Numbered from the stretch's first letter, positions 12,766-23,911 are shown. The stretch is 64,000 nucleotides of DNA from Pseudeuparius sepicola (GCA_963920635.1 OY987299.1:25374901-25438900); one strand, 5' to 3'. The notes: generated by a model from the sequence alone, not told the origin. A program made the numbers and translations.

Positions 12766-13295
12766 TTGGCTTAATTAATCAAGAATTTGTTTCTTTAGTG
12801 TTTGTTTTGTCAAACATCCAACGTTATGTCTCACTTTTTAGACTGCATATGTTTCTGCCTTCGATTGACCTTGTTTCGAGGCAGGCGCATGCATATATCT
12901 TTAAAGAAAAACACTGCTATGGCCAAGAGCGCTGGGCAAATGTGGGTTCACGGTATTGCTCCTAAATAGCTTTATCCGTGTGATTTACTAATTGTCCTAC
13001 ACTCACTGGGATTACTACGGTTTACTAGGGTTTTCCGTAGTACTTGAGCGAATGCTATCCTAGTTCTATCGGGAAAAAGTCGGCCCTAGCCGCAAATGGC
13101 AACGAAGTCAAAATAATAGCAATTGCCCCCCTCCCCCGCACAAGCATGTACTTGCTTCTGGGGTACTCCTAGTTTGGAGTATTGTGAGAGTGAGAATTAT
13201 TAGTATTATTAAATGACGGGATTTGTATATATTTATTTTATATTTAGTTAATTAAAGGTAGCCATTATCTTTTTTAAACAAATATCTCTCATCAG
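12766..13295. other. unassigned; contains a dispersed repeat
   Basis: The segment at about 13150-13195 (TTGCTTCTGGGGTACTCCTA...) recurs inverted at 21489-21540. The rest shows no gene. Confidence 0.4.
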
Positions 13296-13299
13296 GAAC

Positions 13300-13830
13300 C
13301 CAAGTAGCATCGTAGTGTTGAAAACTTATAGGTATCGCCACTTCTCCCGAGTGGTCATTACGTAGGTAATCACCACTAAATCTACAACTTTGTAGTAAGA
13401 TTTACTTTATTTTCTACGAAAATAGTGGTAATCACGTTAATTTCACCGCTAGTAGTCACTATATAGTTTCATAACCTTTTAGTGGTGCTTAAGGTGTTTG
13501 GAACTTCGTGATTACTACCGAAAATCACCTTAAAGTTCTTATACTTTCAAACTGGAAAACGGAAGTGGCGGCGACGAAACTGTATTACTAAAATATATCT
13601 TAGAAATGGCGACAAATTTAGCATGCGCGTGATAGTGTTGGCCACGTTTTGGTCACCTCTACTAAACCTTGAAAGTGGCGAAACTTGTTGGTGATAACTA
13701 GTGGTCATCGCCAAGTTTTTGCCACTTGTAGAAGAGATTTTCACGTTCGCATATGACATCAAAGCCACTACAAAGTTATCATTACCATCAAAATTCATTC
13801 TATAGTGATCGTCACTATCAAGTTATGCTT
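13300..13830. repeat. degenerate repeats of an AGTGGT/ATCACCACT motif
   Basis: About 500 bases carry many diverged copies on both strands of motifs such as AGTGGTAATCAC, GTAATCACCACT and AAGTGGCGA. A similar cluster lies at about 14840-14985 (GGTGGCTGCGGTGGTG, GCCACTTTCAAATAGTG). This looks like a subterminal repeat region of a DNA transposon whose two ends may flank the AT-rich interior 13830-14840. I could not fix the termini. Confidence 0.35.
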
Positions 13831-13895
13831 CCTTGCTGTTTTGCTGTCTGCGCGTACATATTTCTGCTAACGCGGTGTCAATGTGGTGATTGTAG

Positions 13896-14400
13896 TTATG
13901 GCGTATTATGGTGTGTGCCACTTATTTGAAGAATGTTAACTTAGAATTTAGTAATTATTGTTCTTGATTTCTGACTCCAAAAATAATAAGTAGTAATACT
14001 CTTTAATCTGTTGTGGTTCTTCTTTATTTTTTTATATATATATCCCTAGCAACACGTTTTCAAGGAATATCTTATTTTATCAACAATGATAATATTAAAT
14101 AATAATTATAATACCTGTCGATTCAAACAAGCACCACAAATACTCGGTCACCAATTATGGCGTATTATGGTGTGTGCCACTTATTTGAAGAATGTTAACT
14201 TAGAATTTAATAATTATTGTTCTTGATTTCTGACTCCAAAAATAATAAGTAGTAATACTCTTTAATCTGTTGTGGTTCTTCTTTATTTTTTTATATATAT
14301 ATATATCCCTAGCAACACGTTTTCAATTAATATCTTATTTTATCAACAATGATAATATTAAACAATAATTATAATACTTGTCGATTCAAACAAGCACCAC
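13896..14400. repeat. two-copy tandem duplication, period 259 bp
   Basis: TTATGGCGTATTATGGTGTG starts both copies (13896 and 14155). The copies are nearly identical through GATTCAAACAAGCACCACA. They differ in a (TA)n tract and a few substitutions, so the duplication is recent. Confidence 0.85.
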
Positions 14401-15369
14401 AGTAGTGCAGTGAGATTTAGTGTTCATTCTTTAAATCAATTATTCGATGTGTGTGATTTAAATAAGAGCATAGTGTTTAAGTCGAGTAATCAATATGAAC
14501 GACATGATGATGTCTTAGGGATAAGAATCTTTAACAAGCTACCACAGTACCTACTCTAAGCTGCCACTTCCAAAATTTAATAACTATTAGTAATTTTTGC
14601 TACTCAATGCTTTTACTCGGTGGACGAATTCTTGAATAAAACCTTTATTATTGTAAATTTATTTAGAGTGTTTAACTAAATGTGAAATATGTACTATGTA
14701 AGTACCTGTTTGTCTTATTATGCTTAATGTACCTAAGTATCTTAACACGAAATAAAGGATTTAAATTTTCCTAGTCGTTGTGAATCCTTTGTTCCCTAAA
14801 TTTTGAGGTTATGGAAATTGACACTCGCGCGTGTAGAGATGATGGTGGCTGCGGTGGTGTCTACGACGTGGCTGCCACTTTCAAATAGTGAAAGTAACTA
14901 CGCCACTATACGGCCACTAAGATCAAGTAACAAACACCTCAACTACGCAAATGTATGTGGAAATCACTTTAAAGTTATATTTTAGACAAGACGCCATATT
15001 TAAGAATCAGATTTATGCCGCCGTTATGACAAAATGAATAGGTGTATGTGTAGATATGTTTGGAAAAGTGTGCACCGTACATCAGAGTTTCCCGAAAATT
15101 TAAATAACTTATAAACCGCCAACTTCGGATAACCCTAGAGAGGGTTCAAGGTCACCACAATGATGCCCCTCTACTACCGACTTCTGTATCTAGTGATCGT
15201 ATATGAAGGGAACTTAGGGAATCTTTCAATAGATTATGTATAGGTACACAAAAAACAACAACAATAAAACAATAAAATATTGGAAATATTGACTCTCTCA
15301 TTAAAAAGTTTTATTTCAAATTAAGCGGGATATCACTTTGTCGTTGTATTGTCTGATTCTTGAAAGGCG
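14401..15369. other. unassigned; holds the second AGTGGT-motif cluster
   Basis: Apart from the motif cluster at about 14840-14985 (see the entry at 13300-13830) I see no gene or terminus. Confidence 0.35.
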
Positions 15370-15640
15370 ATGCCCGTCTGTTTGTCTACTCATTCACTCT
15401 TTCCCCAGCTCAATGTTCCCGCAAAGTCAGGTTACTTTGAGCACTGACATTTAGCTGGGAATGTATCGATAAATTCCTCCGGCCGTACCCTCGTCCGGAG
15501 GCACAAATGGAAAACTCCGAAAATGGCAATAACCGTTTCAGAATTTCACATATAGGAAGGTATAGGTATCATTACGGGACCGCCCTTTGGTTTATGCCGT
15601 CATAAAACCAAGTTTTCAAACAAACATTATGTGCCGCATC
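15370..15640. repeat. dispersed repeat, copy 1
   Basis: The core ATGGCAATAACCGTTTCAGA through CAAACATTATGTGCCG matches 22728-22845 at most positions, and looser similarity extends upstream to about 15370. Both copies are in the same orientation. No coding or terminal signature is visible. Confidence 0.65.
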
Positions 15641-16012
15641 GGCCTGCCGGGGTACACGCGGCGGCTGGTAGTAAAATCCGGCATTATAAAAACGTTAGCC
15701 GATCGCAGCCGGATTTCTGGATCAATATGCCGATCCGTTTGTATTTCTTTATACCGTATGCCCACAGTTGGGATTTGCAGAACTGCAAAATGACAAGAAA
15801 TAATCGAGACGGAACGTCTCTCATTACAACAGAGGGTTAGGTATGTTATTAGTTTAACTGTTCAACCTCGTTGCGGAATTATTACCTATATAACAACGTA
15901 ATCTTTTAGTATGAGTAGTTTGGTTGATTTGAACAAAGATAATGTTCTGTATGTAAGCTGCAACCGAGGGTCTCTTAATGATGCTGTCCGCGGATGCGGA
16001 GCACAGTGTTTC
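15641..16012. other. unassigned sequence
   Basis: I see no gene or repeat terminus here. Confidence 0.3.
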
Positions 16013-16020
16013 ATGTAACG

Positions 16021-16539
16021 CAAGGTTGGCAAATATCATGATATTTATGTAAATATCAAAATATCGGATATTTATCGATATATATCTGATATATATCCAA
16101 ATGTTGATATTTATTTATTTTTAAAAAATTGAATTTTGTATATCTAGGGTATAAATATTGTAAAAAACTCCAGCGTTTTTTATTTGTACTTTACTCTAAA
16201 TAAAATTCAAAAATAAAAACAAAAAATGATTTTCAAATAACACATAAATACTAAACTTCATAAACAAAAAACAAAACGTTAGATTGTATATAAAAAAAAC
16301 TCCTATAAAATAATTGTCGGTAAAAAGTAATGGTATCAAAAATAGGCTATTCCTACATATTAGGTAATTATTATAATAACATCAGTCTTGATAATGGTAA
16401 GCACTCAGTGATAAGCACTAAGTACTTGCATTTTAAAGCTTGATATATATCTTGATAAATATCAAAGAATAAATATCTTGATATGTATCACGATATATAT
16501 CAAGATATATATCTTTTGATATATATCATGCCAACCTTG
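16021..16539. mobile_element. hAT-type MITE with GATATATATC subterminal motifs
   Basis: A perfect 8-bp duplication ATGTAACG (16013-16020, 16540-16547) flanks the termini CAAGGTTGGCA and TGCCAACCTTG. Both subterminal regions are filled with palindromic motifs of the type GATATATATC, ATATCGATAT and CTTGATATATATC. The interior is AT-rich and non-coding. Confidence 0.85.
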
Positions 16540-16588
16540 ATGTAACGGCAGGCATGCTCGGCTCATGGATGGGTCACTGTTTACGACT

Positions 16589-18060
16589 ATCTCGGAAACC
16601 AGCAGAGCTAGAATAAAGGTTAAATGGGAAAAGAATTGCAGTTTTGAATGCTCAATCTAATGCCCCTTTTGGATTTTTAAAAAAGTTCATGGCACGCTAG
16701 TTATTTTGAAAAGAGTGATTTTTTGCTATTTCATCAGATCTCTGTAACTCCGTTATTTCTGATTATACAGAAAAACTGTAGAGGCAAAAATTGTAGACAA
16801 TTTTGGGCCTAATAAGATGATCTAATCCAATTTTTTATATTGTTTGTGATTTTTGAGATATGACATAAACTTTTGTTTTTTTAAATGTAAATCATAGTTG
16901 GCTGTGGCCTTATAAAATCGGCCATTTTTTTAGCTTTCCAAAGATATAATACTCTGCATAGTTATTATAAAAAATAAAGGAGCTATGGCTAATTTTCTGA
17001 TTTTTTAAATTTTCACATAGTCAGCCATGGAATATTTTCATAATTACGTTCTATTTTATAATTAGACATACTTCAAACTTTCTAATATTTTGTTTTTAGC
17101 TGGTAACAAAATGTAACAAAATAAAACAAAAATTAAAAAACTCAAATTCAAATTATTATTTTTTTAAAAGGTCACCTTTTAAAATAAAAAAGGTGTTCAA
17201 ACAATCCACTATTATTATTTATGCAAATATTGCATCTTTTTAAAACTGAATTTGTCGCCTTTCTTAGAGAGCGCCTGTCAATACTGGCAATTGATTCTAA
17301 AACAGCTAGGTACTAGGTACTCTTAATTCAACAATAATTGTCTGATACTTTATTTTGTACTGTTCCCCACAAAAAGAAATCCAAAACAGACAAATCGGGG
17401 GATCGGGGCTGCCAGGAAATAGGTATATTTCTCCCTATCCAACTATTTGGATAGAGCTGATCTAGGTAATTTCTTACGGCCAAATAATTATGCGGTGGAG
17501 TTCCATGATGATAATTTTTGTTTTATTTTGTTATATTTTGTTACGAGCTAAAAATAAAATATTTGAAAGTTTGAAGTATGTCTTATTATAAAATAAAACG
17601 TAATTATGAAAATATTCCATGGCTGACTGTGAAAATTAAAAAAAAAATCAGAAAATTAGCCATATCTATTTTATTTTTTGTAATAACTATGCCGAGTATT
17701 ATTTATATTTTTGGAAAGCTCAAAAAATGGGCGATTTGATAAGACCACAGCCAACTATGATTTATATTAAAAAAACACAAGTTTATGTCATATCTCAAAA
17801 ATCACAAACAACATACAAAATTGGATCAGATTATCTTATTAACCAAAATTATCTACAATTTTTGTCTCTACAGTTTTTCTGTATAATCACAAATAACGGA
17901 GCTACAGAGATCTAATGAAATAGCAAAAAATCACTCTTTTCAAAATATCTTGTGAGCCATGAACTTTTTCAAAAAACCAAAATGGGCATTAGATTGAGCA
18001 TTCAAAACTGCAATTCTTTCCCCATGTAACCTTTGTTCTAGCTCTGCTAGTTTCCGAGAT
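16589..18060. mobile_element. fold-back element with arms of about 550 bp
   Basis: The left arm (16589 to about 17135, starting ATCTCGGAAACCAGCAGAGC) is the imperfect inverse of the right arm (about 17512-18060, ending GCTCTGCTAGTTTCCGAGAT). Open frames in the arms are shadows. The loop carries a dead transposase fragment (17186-17512), which suggests the element arose from a transposon by expansion of its inverted repeats. Confidence 0.85.
17186..17512 (-). pseudogene. C-terminal remnant of a mariner-like DDE transposase
   Basis: Read on the minus strand, the loop encodes HHGTPPHNYLAVRNYLDQ, then PRSPDLSVLDFFLWG, and ends near FEHLF. This is the order found in the C-terminal third of insect mariner-like transposases (H-D-G-A-P-P-H, then R-S-P-D-L-x-x-L-D-F-F-L-W-G). 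At the first motif the catalytic aspartate (usual HDG) reads HHG, and there are stops and frame changes after the second motif, so it is inactive. Confidence 0.7.
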
Positions 18061-18444
18061 CCCCATAGTGGGCATCGAAAAAAACTGTATATTCAAAAGG
18101 AAGACTGGAGAATACTCTAGAATATTTCTGGCCAATGATAGTTCAAAAATCATAAAGTTCTAGCAAACTTTCTAGAAAGTTATGGAAGCTCTACAGGGAG
18201 AACAAACAAAAGAGAAGGAAAATGGGGCCCAGGGGGCCTCAGGCCAACAAAGATGTAACAGAAAATGCCTCTAAATTAATTACAAAAATTATAAAACTGT
18301 AAGTAGAATACCCAAACTTAAAATATATCTGCTAAATCTTTGAGTAGGTTAGAAAACCGTGCAGACATATTCATTGAAAGCTGGACATAACAATTTTAGA
18401 GGCATTTTTCGTTAAAATATTTTATTTCATCAAATACACTTCTG
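18061..18444. other. unassigned sequence
   Basis: I see no gene here. It separates two DNA elements. Confidence 0.3.
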
Positions 18445-19355
18445 GTAATTTGTCAGCATATTTTAAGATAATTCAGTACACTATTTGTCAATTGCCAGAA
18501 GTAAATGACTAAGACATACGTAAATCAATAATTTTATTAATGAAAAAATAAAAAATGTAAACGAGCCTTTAAAGAAAAAAAAAACAATTAAAAAACTTCG
18601 ATGATTCCTGCTTGCCACCTTGATACACTGAATTACGCCAACACCTGGAAAGAACGCATTATGTTGCAAATATATGGACAAATGCGAACTTAATTGATCC
18701 GTACGAATTAGAAGCTGAAAATTGCAGGTGGATATTGAATGTGTCCCAATAAATATGAATTCAAATGGTTTGAAGGGCCACAATTACCTCCATCAGTCAA
18801 AGACGTTGTCGTTGATAGTGACGATTCGGAAGGTAATTTTGAATTTGATTTCGATCATTTATAAACTTTATTAAATTATTAATTTCTACTTTCAGCTGAT
18901 GATGTTGACATGGTATACGACAGCGATGAGGATATTAACTTTAATGAAAACATGGAAAATGAGGGTTATATAATATATAACGGAATTTCTTACCTAATGT
19001 AATATTTAAAATAAAATTAGTATTAGTCAAAAATAAAATAAAATGAAATTAATATTAAGATTAGGTAATATAAAATTAGTATTAGTGTTATAAATATATA
19101 AATTGTATTACGAGGAAAAATAAAATTGTTTCCATGTTATTATACTATAACCATTAATATTTCGTAATTGACTTCTGGTTTAACGGTATACTGAAAATTC
19201 AAACATGATTTATTAGCGATTTTCGAAAAATATTCAAAATTAGAAATATAATTTTAATAGAAATTAAATTAGTCGTCACATTTTTTCATTAATAAAATTA
19301 TTGATTGACTTCTGGTAATTGACAAATAGTGTACAGAATTATCGTAAAATATCAA
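18445..19355. mobile_element. DNA element with inverted ends and a decayed spliced coding segment
   Basis: CACTATTTGTCAATTGCCAG (about 18479) is repeated inverted as CTGGTAATTGACAAATAGTG (about 19314), and similarity extends outward on both sides to about 18445 and 19355 and inward to AATAATTTTATTAATGAAAA. Between the arms lie the pseudogene at 18640-19002 and AT-rich sequence. The Tc1 element at 19379 inserted just outside the right end. Confidence 0.6.
18640..19002 (+). pseudogene. decayed two-exon gene fragment, unknown family
   Basis: One frame reads HYVANIWTNANLIDPYELEA up to about 18735. After a frameshift, another reads KYEFKWFEGPQLPPSVKDVV to an acidic stretch that ends at a donor GAAG|GTAATT (about 18831). 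A short AT-rich intron ends at TTTCAG (about 18895), and the next exon is acidic (DDVDMVYDSDEDI) and closes with YLM and a stop at 19002. Open reading across a consensus intron argues for a real ancestral gene, probably element-encoded. I do not recognise the family. Confidence 0.45.
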
Positions 19356-19378
19356 ATGATAAATTACCAAATATAATA

Positions 19379-19515
19379 CACTCACCGGCACGAAAAACGG
19401 AGCACTTATAATTTTTATTTAAAAAATGTAAAATTTTAATACTTTGCAATGGTTTATTATTATAATAAGTTAAAAGCAAACAACAACATGTTTTAAGTAA
19501 TATCTAACAACAATT
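19379..19515 (+). repeat. left terminal inverted repeat of the Tc1 element
   Basis: It pairs with 20851-20987 over 137 bp with only scattered single-base differences. Confidence 0.9.
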
Positions 19516-19690
19516 AAACGTTTATTTGAAAAGCAAGACTAGACTGTTTTGAATAAAAATTTCCAAAAATTAAAAAGTACACAAGTCTTAGTTGGCCATG
19601 ACTTTTCTTTTGTTTTTATTGTTTTGACAAGTCTGAGTTTAAAGAAGTGAAACAGTTCAAAGCTGTACTGCGTTTATTTAAGGTAAAAAT

Positions 19691-20710
19691 ATGGCTGTTA
19701 ATCCTGAAACAGCGGCTGCTATTGTTGCGTTGCTTCAAGACGGAAGAACTGAGCGATATGTTGCCCAACAATATGCCGTATCCAATAGCACTGTGCACCG
19801 TATTTATACACGTTTTTTGGAAACTAGAGCTTACACCAGACGACCTGGAACTGGTCCCCAACGAAAAACTAACGCTCATGATGATCGCTTCATCCTCTTG
19901 CAAAGTCTACGAGATCGTCGTGCTACAGCTGTAGAAATCAGAAATAGACTTCATCATGTTCGGGAAACCAATGTAAGCGAACGTACAGTTAGACGAAGAC
20001 TTGGAGAAGCCAATCTTACCAGTCGTAGACCTGCAACAGGTCCAGAGCTTCTTAGGCGTCATCGTGTTGCGCGACTTCGGTTTGCCAAAAATCATGAGCA
20101 CTGGGGTGAAAATGATTGGGGGCGAATTTTATTTACTGATGAGTCCAGGTTTAGCCTGGGATCTCCAGATGGTCGCGAGAGAGTATGGCGAAGACCACAA
20201 GAGCGTTTTGCAGAATGTACCTTCAGTCCTAGAGTAGGATACCAAGGAGGTTCAGTAATGGTGTGGGCTGAAATTTCTCTGGAGGCACACACTGAGTTGT
20301 ACATCGTTCCAAGAGGCTCCTTAACTGCTGCCAGGTACATTGATGAAATTCTCCAAGATTTTGTTGTCCCGTATGTTGATTTTATTGGAAATAACTTTCT
20401 TCTGATGCATGATAATGCCAGACCTCATACCGCAAGAATCACTCAACAGTATTTAAATGATGTAAACATTCCTGTTTTGGAGTGGCCAGCGTTAAGTCCA
20501 GATGCGAACCCGATTGAACATGTTTGGGACATGCTTGGGCGAAGAATGCGAAGTCGTGTTCCTGCTCCTTTAACCATAAATCAGTTGAAACAAGCTCTTT
20601 TAGAGGAATGGGACCTTATTCCTCAAGAGGACATTCGCCATTTGATTTTAGGCATGCCATGGAGAATGCATGCAATCATTCGAGCTCGCGGGGGTAATAC
20701 CCGTTATTAA
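19691..20710 (+). CDS. Tc1-like transposase, 339 aa, intact
   Basis: Cuts and pastes its own element at TA sites in the nucleus. Residues 6-42 form an N-terminal helix-turn-helix, 50-60 a basic GRPR-like linker (RRPGTGPQRKT) and about 60-115 the second helix-turn-helix. The catalytic domain shows ILFTDESRF (D150), LLMHDNARPH (D241) and SPDANPIEHVWD (E276), with 34 residues between the last two, the DD34E spacing of Tc1 enzymes. A typical SVMVW motif lies at 188-192. The length is normal for the family and no stop or frameshift is present. The ATG at 19691 fits the usual start of the N-terminal domain. Whether it is expressed cannot be judged. Confidence 0.97.
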   Translation: MAVNPETAAAIVALLQDGRTERYVAQQYAVSNSTVHRIYTRFLETRAYTRRPGTGPQRKTNAHDDRFILLQSLRDRRATAVEIRNRLHHVRETNVSERTVRRRLGEANLTSRRPATGPELLRRHRVARLRFAKNHEHWGENDWGRILFTDESRFSLGSPDGRERVWRRPQERFAECTFSPRVGYQGGSVMVWAEISLEAHTELYIVPRGSLTAARYIDEILQDFVVPYVDFIGNNFLLMHDNARPHTARITQQYLNDVNIPVLEWPALSPDANPIEHVWDMLGRRMRSRVPAPLTINQLKQALLEEWDLIPQEDIRHLILGMPWRMHAIIRARGGNTRY

Positions 20711-20850
20711 AAATGCTCCTCATTAGTTTTTGCTCAAAAATCGTTTAAGTTTTGATTCATTTAAGGACATTTTGTCACAACACAAATGTGGGTTTATCGT
20801 TCTAATTTTTTAAATTGTAACAAAAGTTTTTATTTAAAAAAAAAGCGCCC

Positions 20851-20987
20851 AATTGTTATTAGAAATTACTTAAAACATGTTGTTGTTTGCGTTTAACTTA
20901 TTATAATAATAAACCATCGCAAAGTATTAAAATTTCACATTTTTTAAATAAAAATTGTAAGTGCTCCGTTTTTCGTGCCGGTGAGTG
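20851..20987 (-). repeat. right terminal inverted repeat of the Tc1 element
   Basis: Inverse of 19379-19515. It is followed directly by the TA duplication. Confidence 0.9.
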
Positions 20988-20989
20988 TA

Positions 20990-21559
20990 TATCAGGTAAA
21001 GTAATTATTCAAGTGGGCCACCGCTCGACGCACTTACTATTTGCCATATCTCCCTAATTCTTCCAACTAGCCTTCTGCCGTTTTGCAACTAGTGTTATTT
21101 TGAGCGCCCTCTGCCGTCTTTTTATTTTCCACCTAGCTTTCTGCCAATTTTTTCTCTACTTATTTGCACTATCTCCGATTATCCTGCAAATTTTCAACAC
21201 TTTACCTTAACAATTTTTTTACGGTGTCTTATGCCCGCCCGCTTCTCGCTATGTCAGTAACAACGGAACCTATAACTGATCAAATTCCCACTTTACCGAG
21301 TGACCCGTACTCCTACGTAGCCAACTCTTAGACTATTAGAAGGATTTGTTTTATTTACCAACATTATTCACTAACATCGGTATTTCAAAAATTGCAGGAA
21401 AACATAAAACAATACCAATTCATTTCGAATTATTGAAGAAACGCCCTTTGAGAAGGATTTAATTAGATTTCAATATAGCAGATAATAATAATATATCTCA
21501 CCCTCACAATACTCCCAACTAGGAGTATCCCAGAAGCAACTGAATGTTTATGCAGGGGA
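20990..21559. other. unassigned; contains a dispersed repeat
   Basis: Positions 21489-21540 are an inverted copy of about 13150-13195. Otherwise pyrimidine-rich sequence without a gene. Confidence 0.35.
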
Positions 21560-22033
21560 GAGAAGGCGAAAGCGGTAGGTGAAAATTGTATGTTCCGAAT
21601 ATTGAAGTCAACAGGTGTTTTGGGGCACGTTTTGGCGATTTCAAGGCAAACGGTTGATTTTATCGTTATGAAACAAGAGTACCTTTTTGTTGCAGAATGA
21701 AAATATGCCTTAAAATGATGGACCTGCAACATCAAAAAGATAACCTCAAAAAAGTTAGGAGTAAAAACACGATCCAAAAACAGCGCAAGTGGCGCCCTCT
21801 GTGAGATACAGCAAAATTTATATTTTTAGCTTATTGTCCATCCCCAAAAACACAGCAGTGCCAAATTTCAGTTCAGCAGCTTCATTATTTGGGGAGATGT
21901 AGCCATAATTCAATTTAAAAAAATGAACTTCAAACAAACAACATTTCTATAAGGCATATTAGCGTCAATCGTCATATTTTGGCCCCAAATATGTGCAGTT
22001 GCTCTATGGACCATTATTAACGGGACACCCTAT
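21560..22033. repeat. single arm of the palindromic family at 23099-23911
   Basis: From CAACAGGTGTTTTGGGGCAC (21611) to GGGACACCCTATATAT (about 22022) it matches the arms of the palindrome at 23099-23911, sharing AACACAGC(A/G)(G/T)TGCCAAATTTCAG and the terminal ACACCCTATA. Only one arm is present, so it is a half element. Confidence 0.55.
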
Positions 22034-22226
22034 ATATGTATATGTCCCGTTTAATTCCCCCAGCCTACTTAGATTTTCAGGGGTATTAACAAGAAAAACC
22101 AGACTCATTATGTACAGGATAATAATTCATATCTCGGCGGAAGTTTCATTACTGCCTCGGGATAACCTTGAATTTGGATTGATTAAATGCCTTATACCTT
22201 CCTACAAATAGACCTTCAGGATAAAT

Positions 22227-22292
22227 CACAGAAAATATAAGCGTAGCGTAGCGTATATAAATATACGCGTAGCGTAGCGTATATTTTCTGTG
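22227..22292. mobile_element. 66-bp hAT-type mini-element
   Basis: A perfect 8-bp duplication GGATAAAT (22219-22226 and 22293-22300) flanks a 66-bp insert. The insert has 13-bp terminal inverted repeats CACAGAAAATATA/TATATTTTCTGTG and two internal direct copies of GCGTAGCGTAGCGTATA. It is non-coding and among the smallest insertions that still show terminal repeats and a target duplication. Confidence 0.75.
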
Positions 22293-22589
22293 GGATAAAT
22301 ATCAGTTATGTCGAGATCTAATCTACTGTTAACATTACCGTACCTATCTATAGATATCAAATAACTGTATGCAACTGCATACATCCTCGAAAAATTTTAA
22401 TCCCATAACTGGACCGAATTATGCAGAACATATCCATTCATATAAATACTGGAAACTTAGACTGTTTCCTTTTATTCTCAATATAAATAGTCTCTCTCCC
22501 GACACTTTAACCGAGAATAAAGCTTTTCCTCTAAAATCATTTCCTGGTAAATCAATTTAAGTGAAAGCCGATACGGAACCTTTATCGAC

Positions 22590-22845
22590 TCCTCTTCTAT
22601 TTGTTTATTCATTTTCCCCGACTCGGCTGCGTCCCATTCCCGCAAATTCAAGTTACACTGACCCGCAATAAATTCCGTCTGCTATGCTGCTATACCGCCG
22701 TGCCGGGGCAAAAATGGAAAACTTAGAAAATGGCAATAACCGTTTCAGAACTTCACATATAGGAAAGTATAGGTAACATTATGGGCCCGCTCTTTGGTTT
22801 ATGCCGTCATAAAACTAAGTTTTCAAACAAGCATTATGTGCCGGA
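22590..22845. repeat. dispersed repeat, copy 2
   Basis: Second copy of the repeat at 15370-15640, in the same orientation. The best match runs from ATGGCAATAACCGTTTCAGA to GCATTATGTGCCGG. Confidence 0.65.
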
Positions 22846-23098
22846 CGAAGTATTCTACTTTGTTCAGTTGACCAGTGTTATGTAGCTTTCAACGGCATTT
22901 CGTCATACGGCATATTTTTATATAATGATAAAAATTCTCACCCCTACACAATCTGAGGGTTGCGAGTTGCGACTATGGTCTATTTTTCTCTACCAGTAGA
23001 ATACGTAGAAGGCAATTGCTTTTCTGACCTTAGGTATAACTGACTTTTTATTTTATCGGGCCAAATATTTGCTATTTCAAGTTTCTCCTGATGCAAAT

Positions 23099-23911
23099 AC
23101 ACGGTGTCTTATTAATAATGGGACCTAGACTGCGTAAATCTCTATAGTTACTATGAGATGCAGGGCGCTGTAACCTAGTTCTTTGTTCGAAATTGAATCA
23201 TGTCAATATCTTCTAAAGTAATCAAGCTGATCAACTGAAATTTGGCAATGCTGTGTTTTTGGGGATGGAGAATATGCTAAAAATGTCAGTTTCTACATAT
23301 CTCACAGAGGGTTCCACTTGCGCAGTTTTTGAATCCTGCGTTTACTCGTAACTTGTTTGAGGTTATCTTTTTGGACTTGCAGGTTCATCATTTTTGTGAA
23401 TCTTTTCATTTGCCAACAAAAGTATATACTTTGTTTCAGAACGATAAAATCAGCCGTTTGCCCCAAAAAATCTGCTAACTCCAAAACTAAAAAAATAAAA
23501 TTCTCGCCCATCGTTTCTCAAATGTTACAGATTGTTAGATTCAACAGGTGTTTTGGAGCACGTTTGCCAATAAATTCAACGCAAAAACGCAATACACTTT
23601 TGTTGGCAAATGAAAATATTCACTAAAATGATGAACCTGCAAGACCAAAAAGTCGAGAGTGTGAGATACGTAGAAATTGATATTTTCACCTCATTCTTCA
23701 TCCGAAAAGCCTGATTTTAGTTCATCAGTTTGATTATTTTGGGACATGGGAGATATTGTATAATTCAATTTCAAAAGAAGAACTACAACCCCGTGTATCT
23801 CAGTAACTATTAAAATTTGATATCACTGATTAGTAGTAGTTGAGCTCAGTCGTAATATTTCGGTCCACAATATGCAGTTGTTCTATGTCCCATTATTAAT
23901 GATACACCCTA
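23099..23911. mobile_element. palindromic MITE
   Basis: It starts CACGGTGTCTTATTAATAAT and ends with the inverse CATTATTAATGATACACCCT. The arms stay roughly complementary to the middle near 23510. An unpaired third arm of the same family lies at 21560-22033. Open frames inside are mirrored across the palindrome and are not genes. Confidence 0.6.

Larger units (their letters stand above)
19379..20987 (+). mobile_element. complete Tc1-family transposon, 1609 bp
   Basis: TA dinucleotides (19377-19378, 20988-20989) flank termini CACTCACCGGCACGAAAAAC and the exact inverse. The terminal inverted repeats are long (137 bp) with few mismatches. An uninterrupted transposase lies between them. Near-identical ends and an intact gene mean a recent insertion that could still be active. 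Confidence 0.95.

Noticed and set aside
18481..18783. 100-codon minus-strand frame
   Set aside because: It is antisense to the decayed plus-strand coding fragment, which has recognisable coding segments and an intron.
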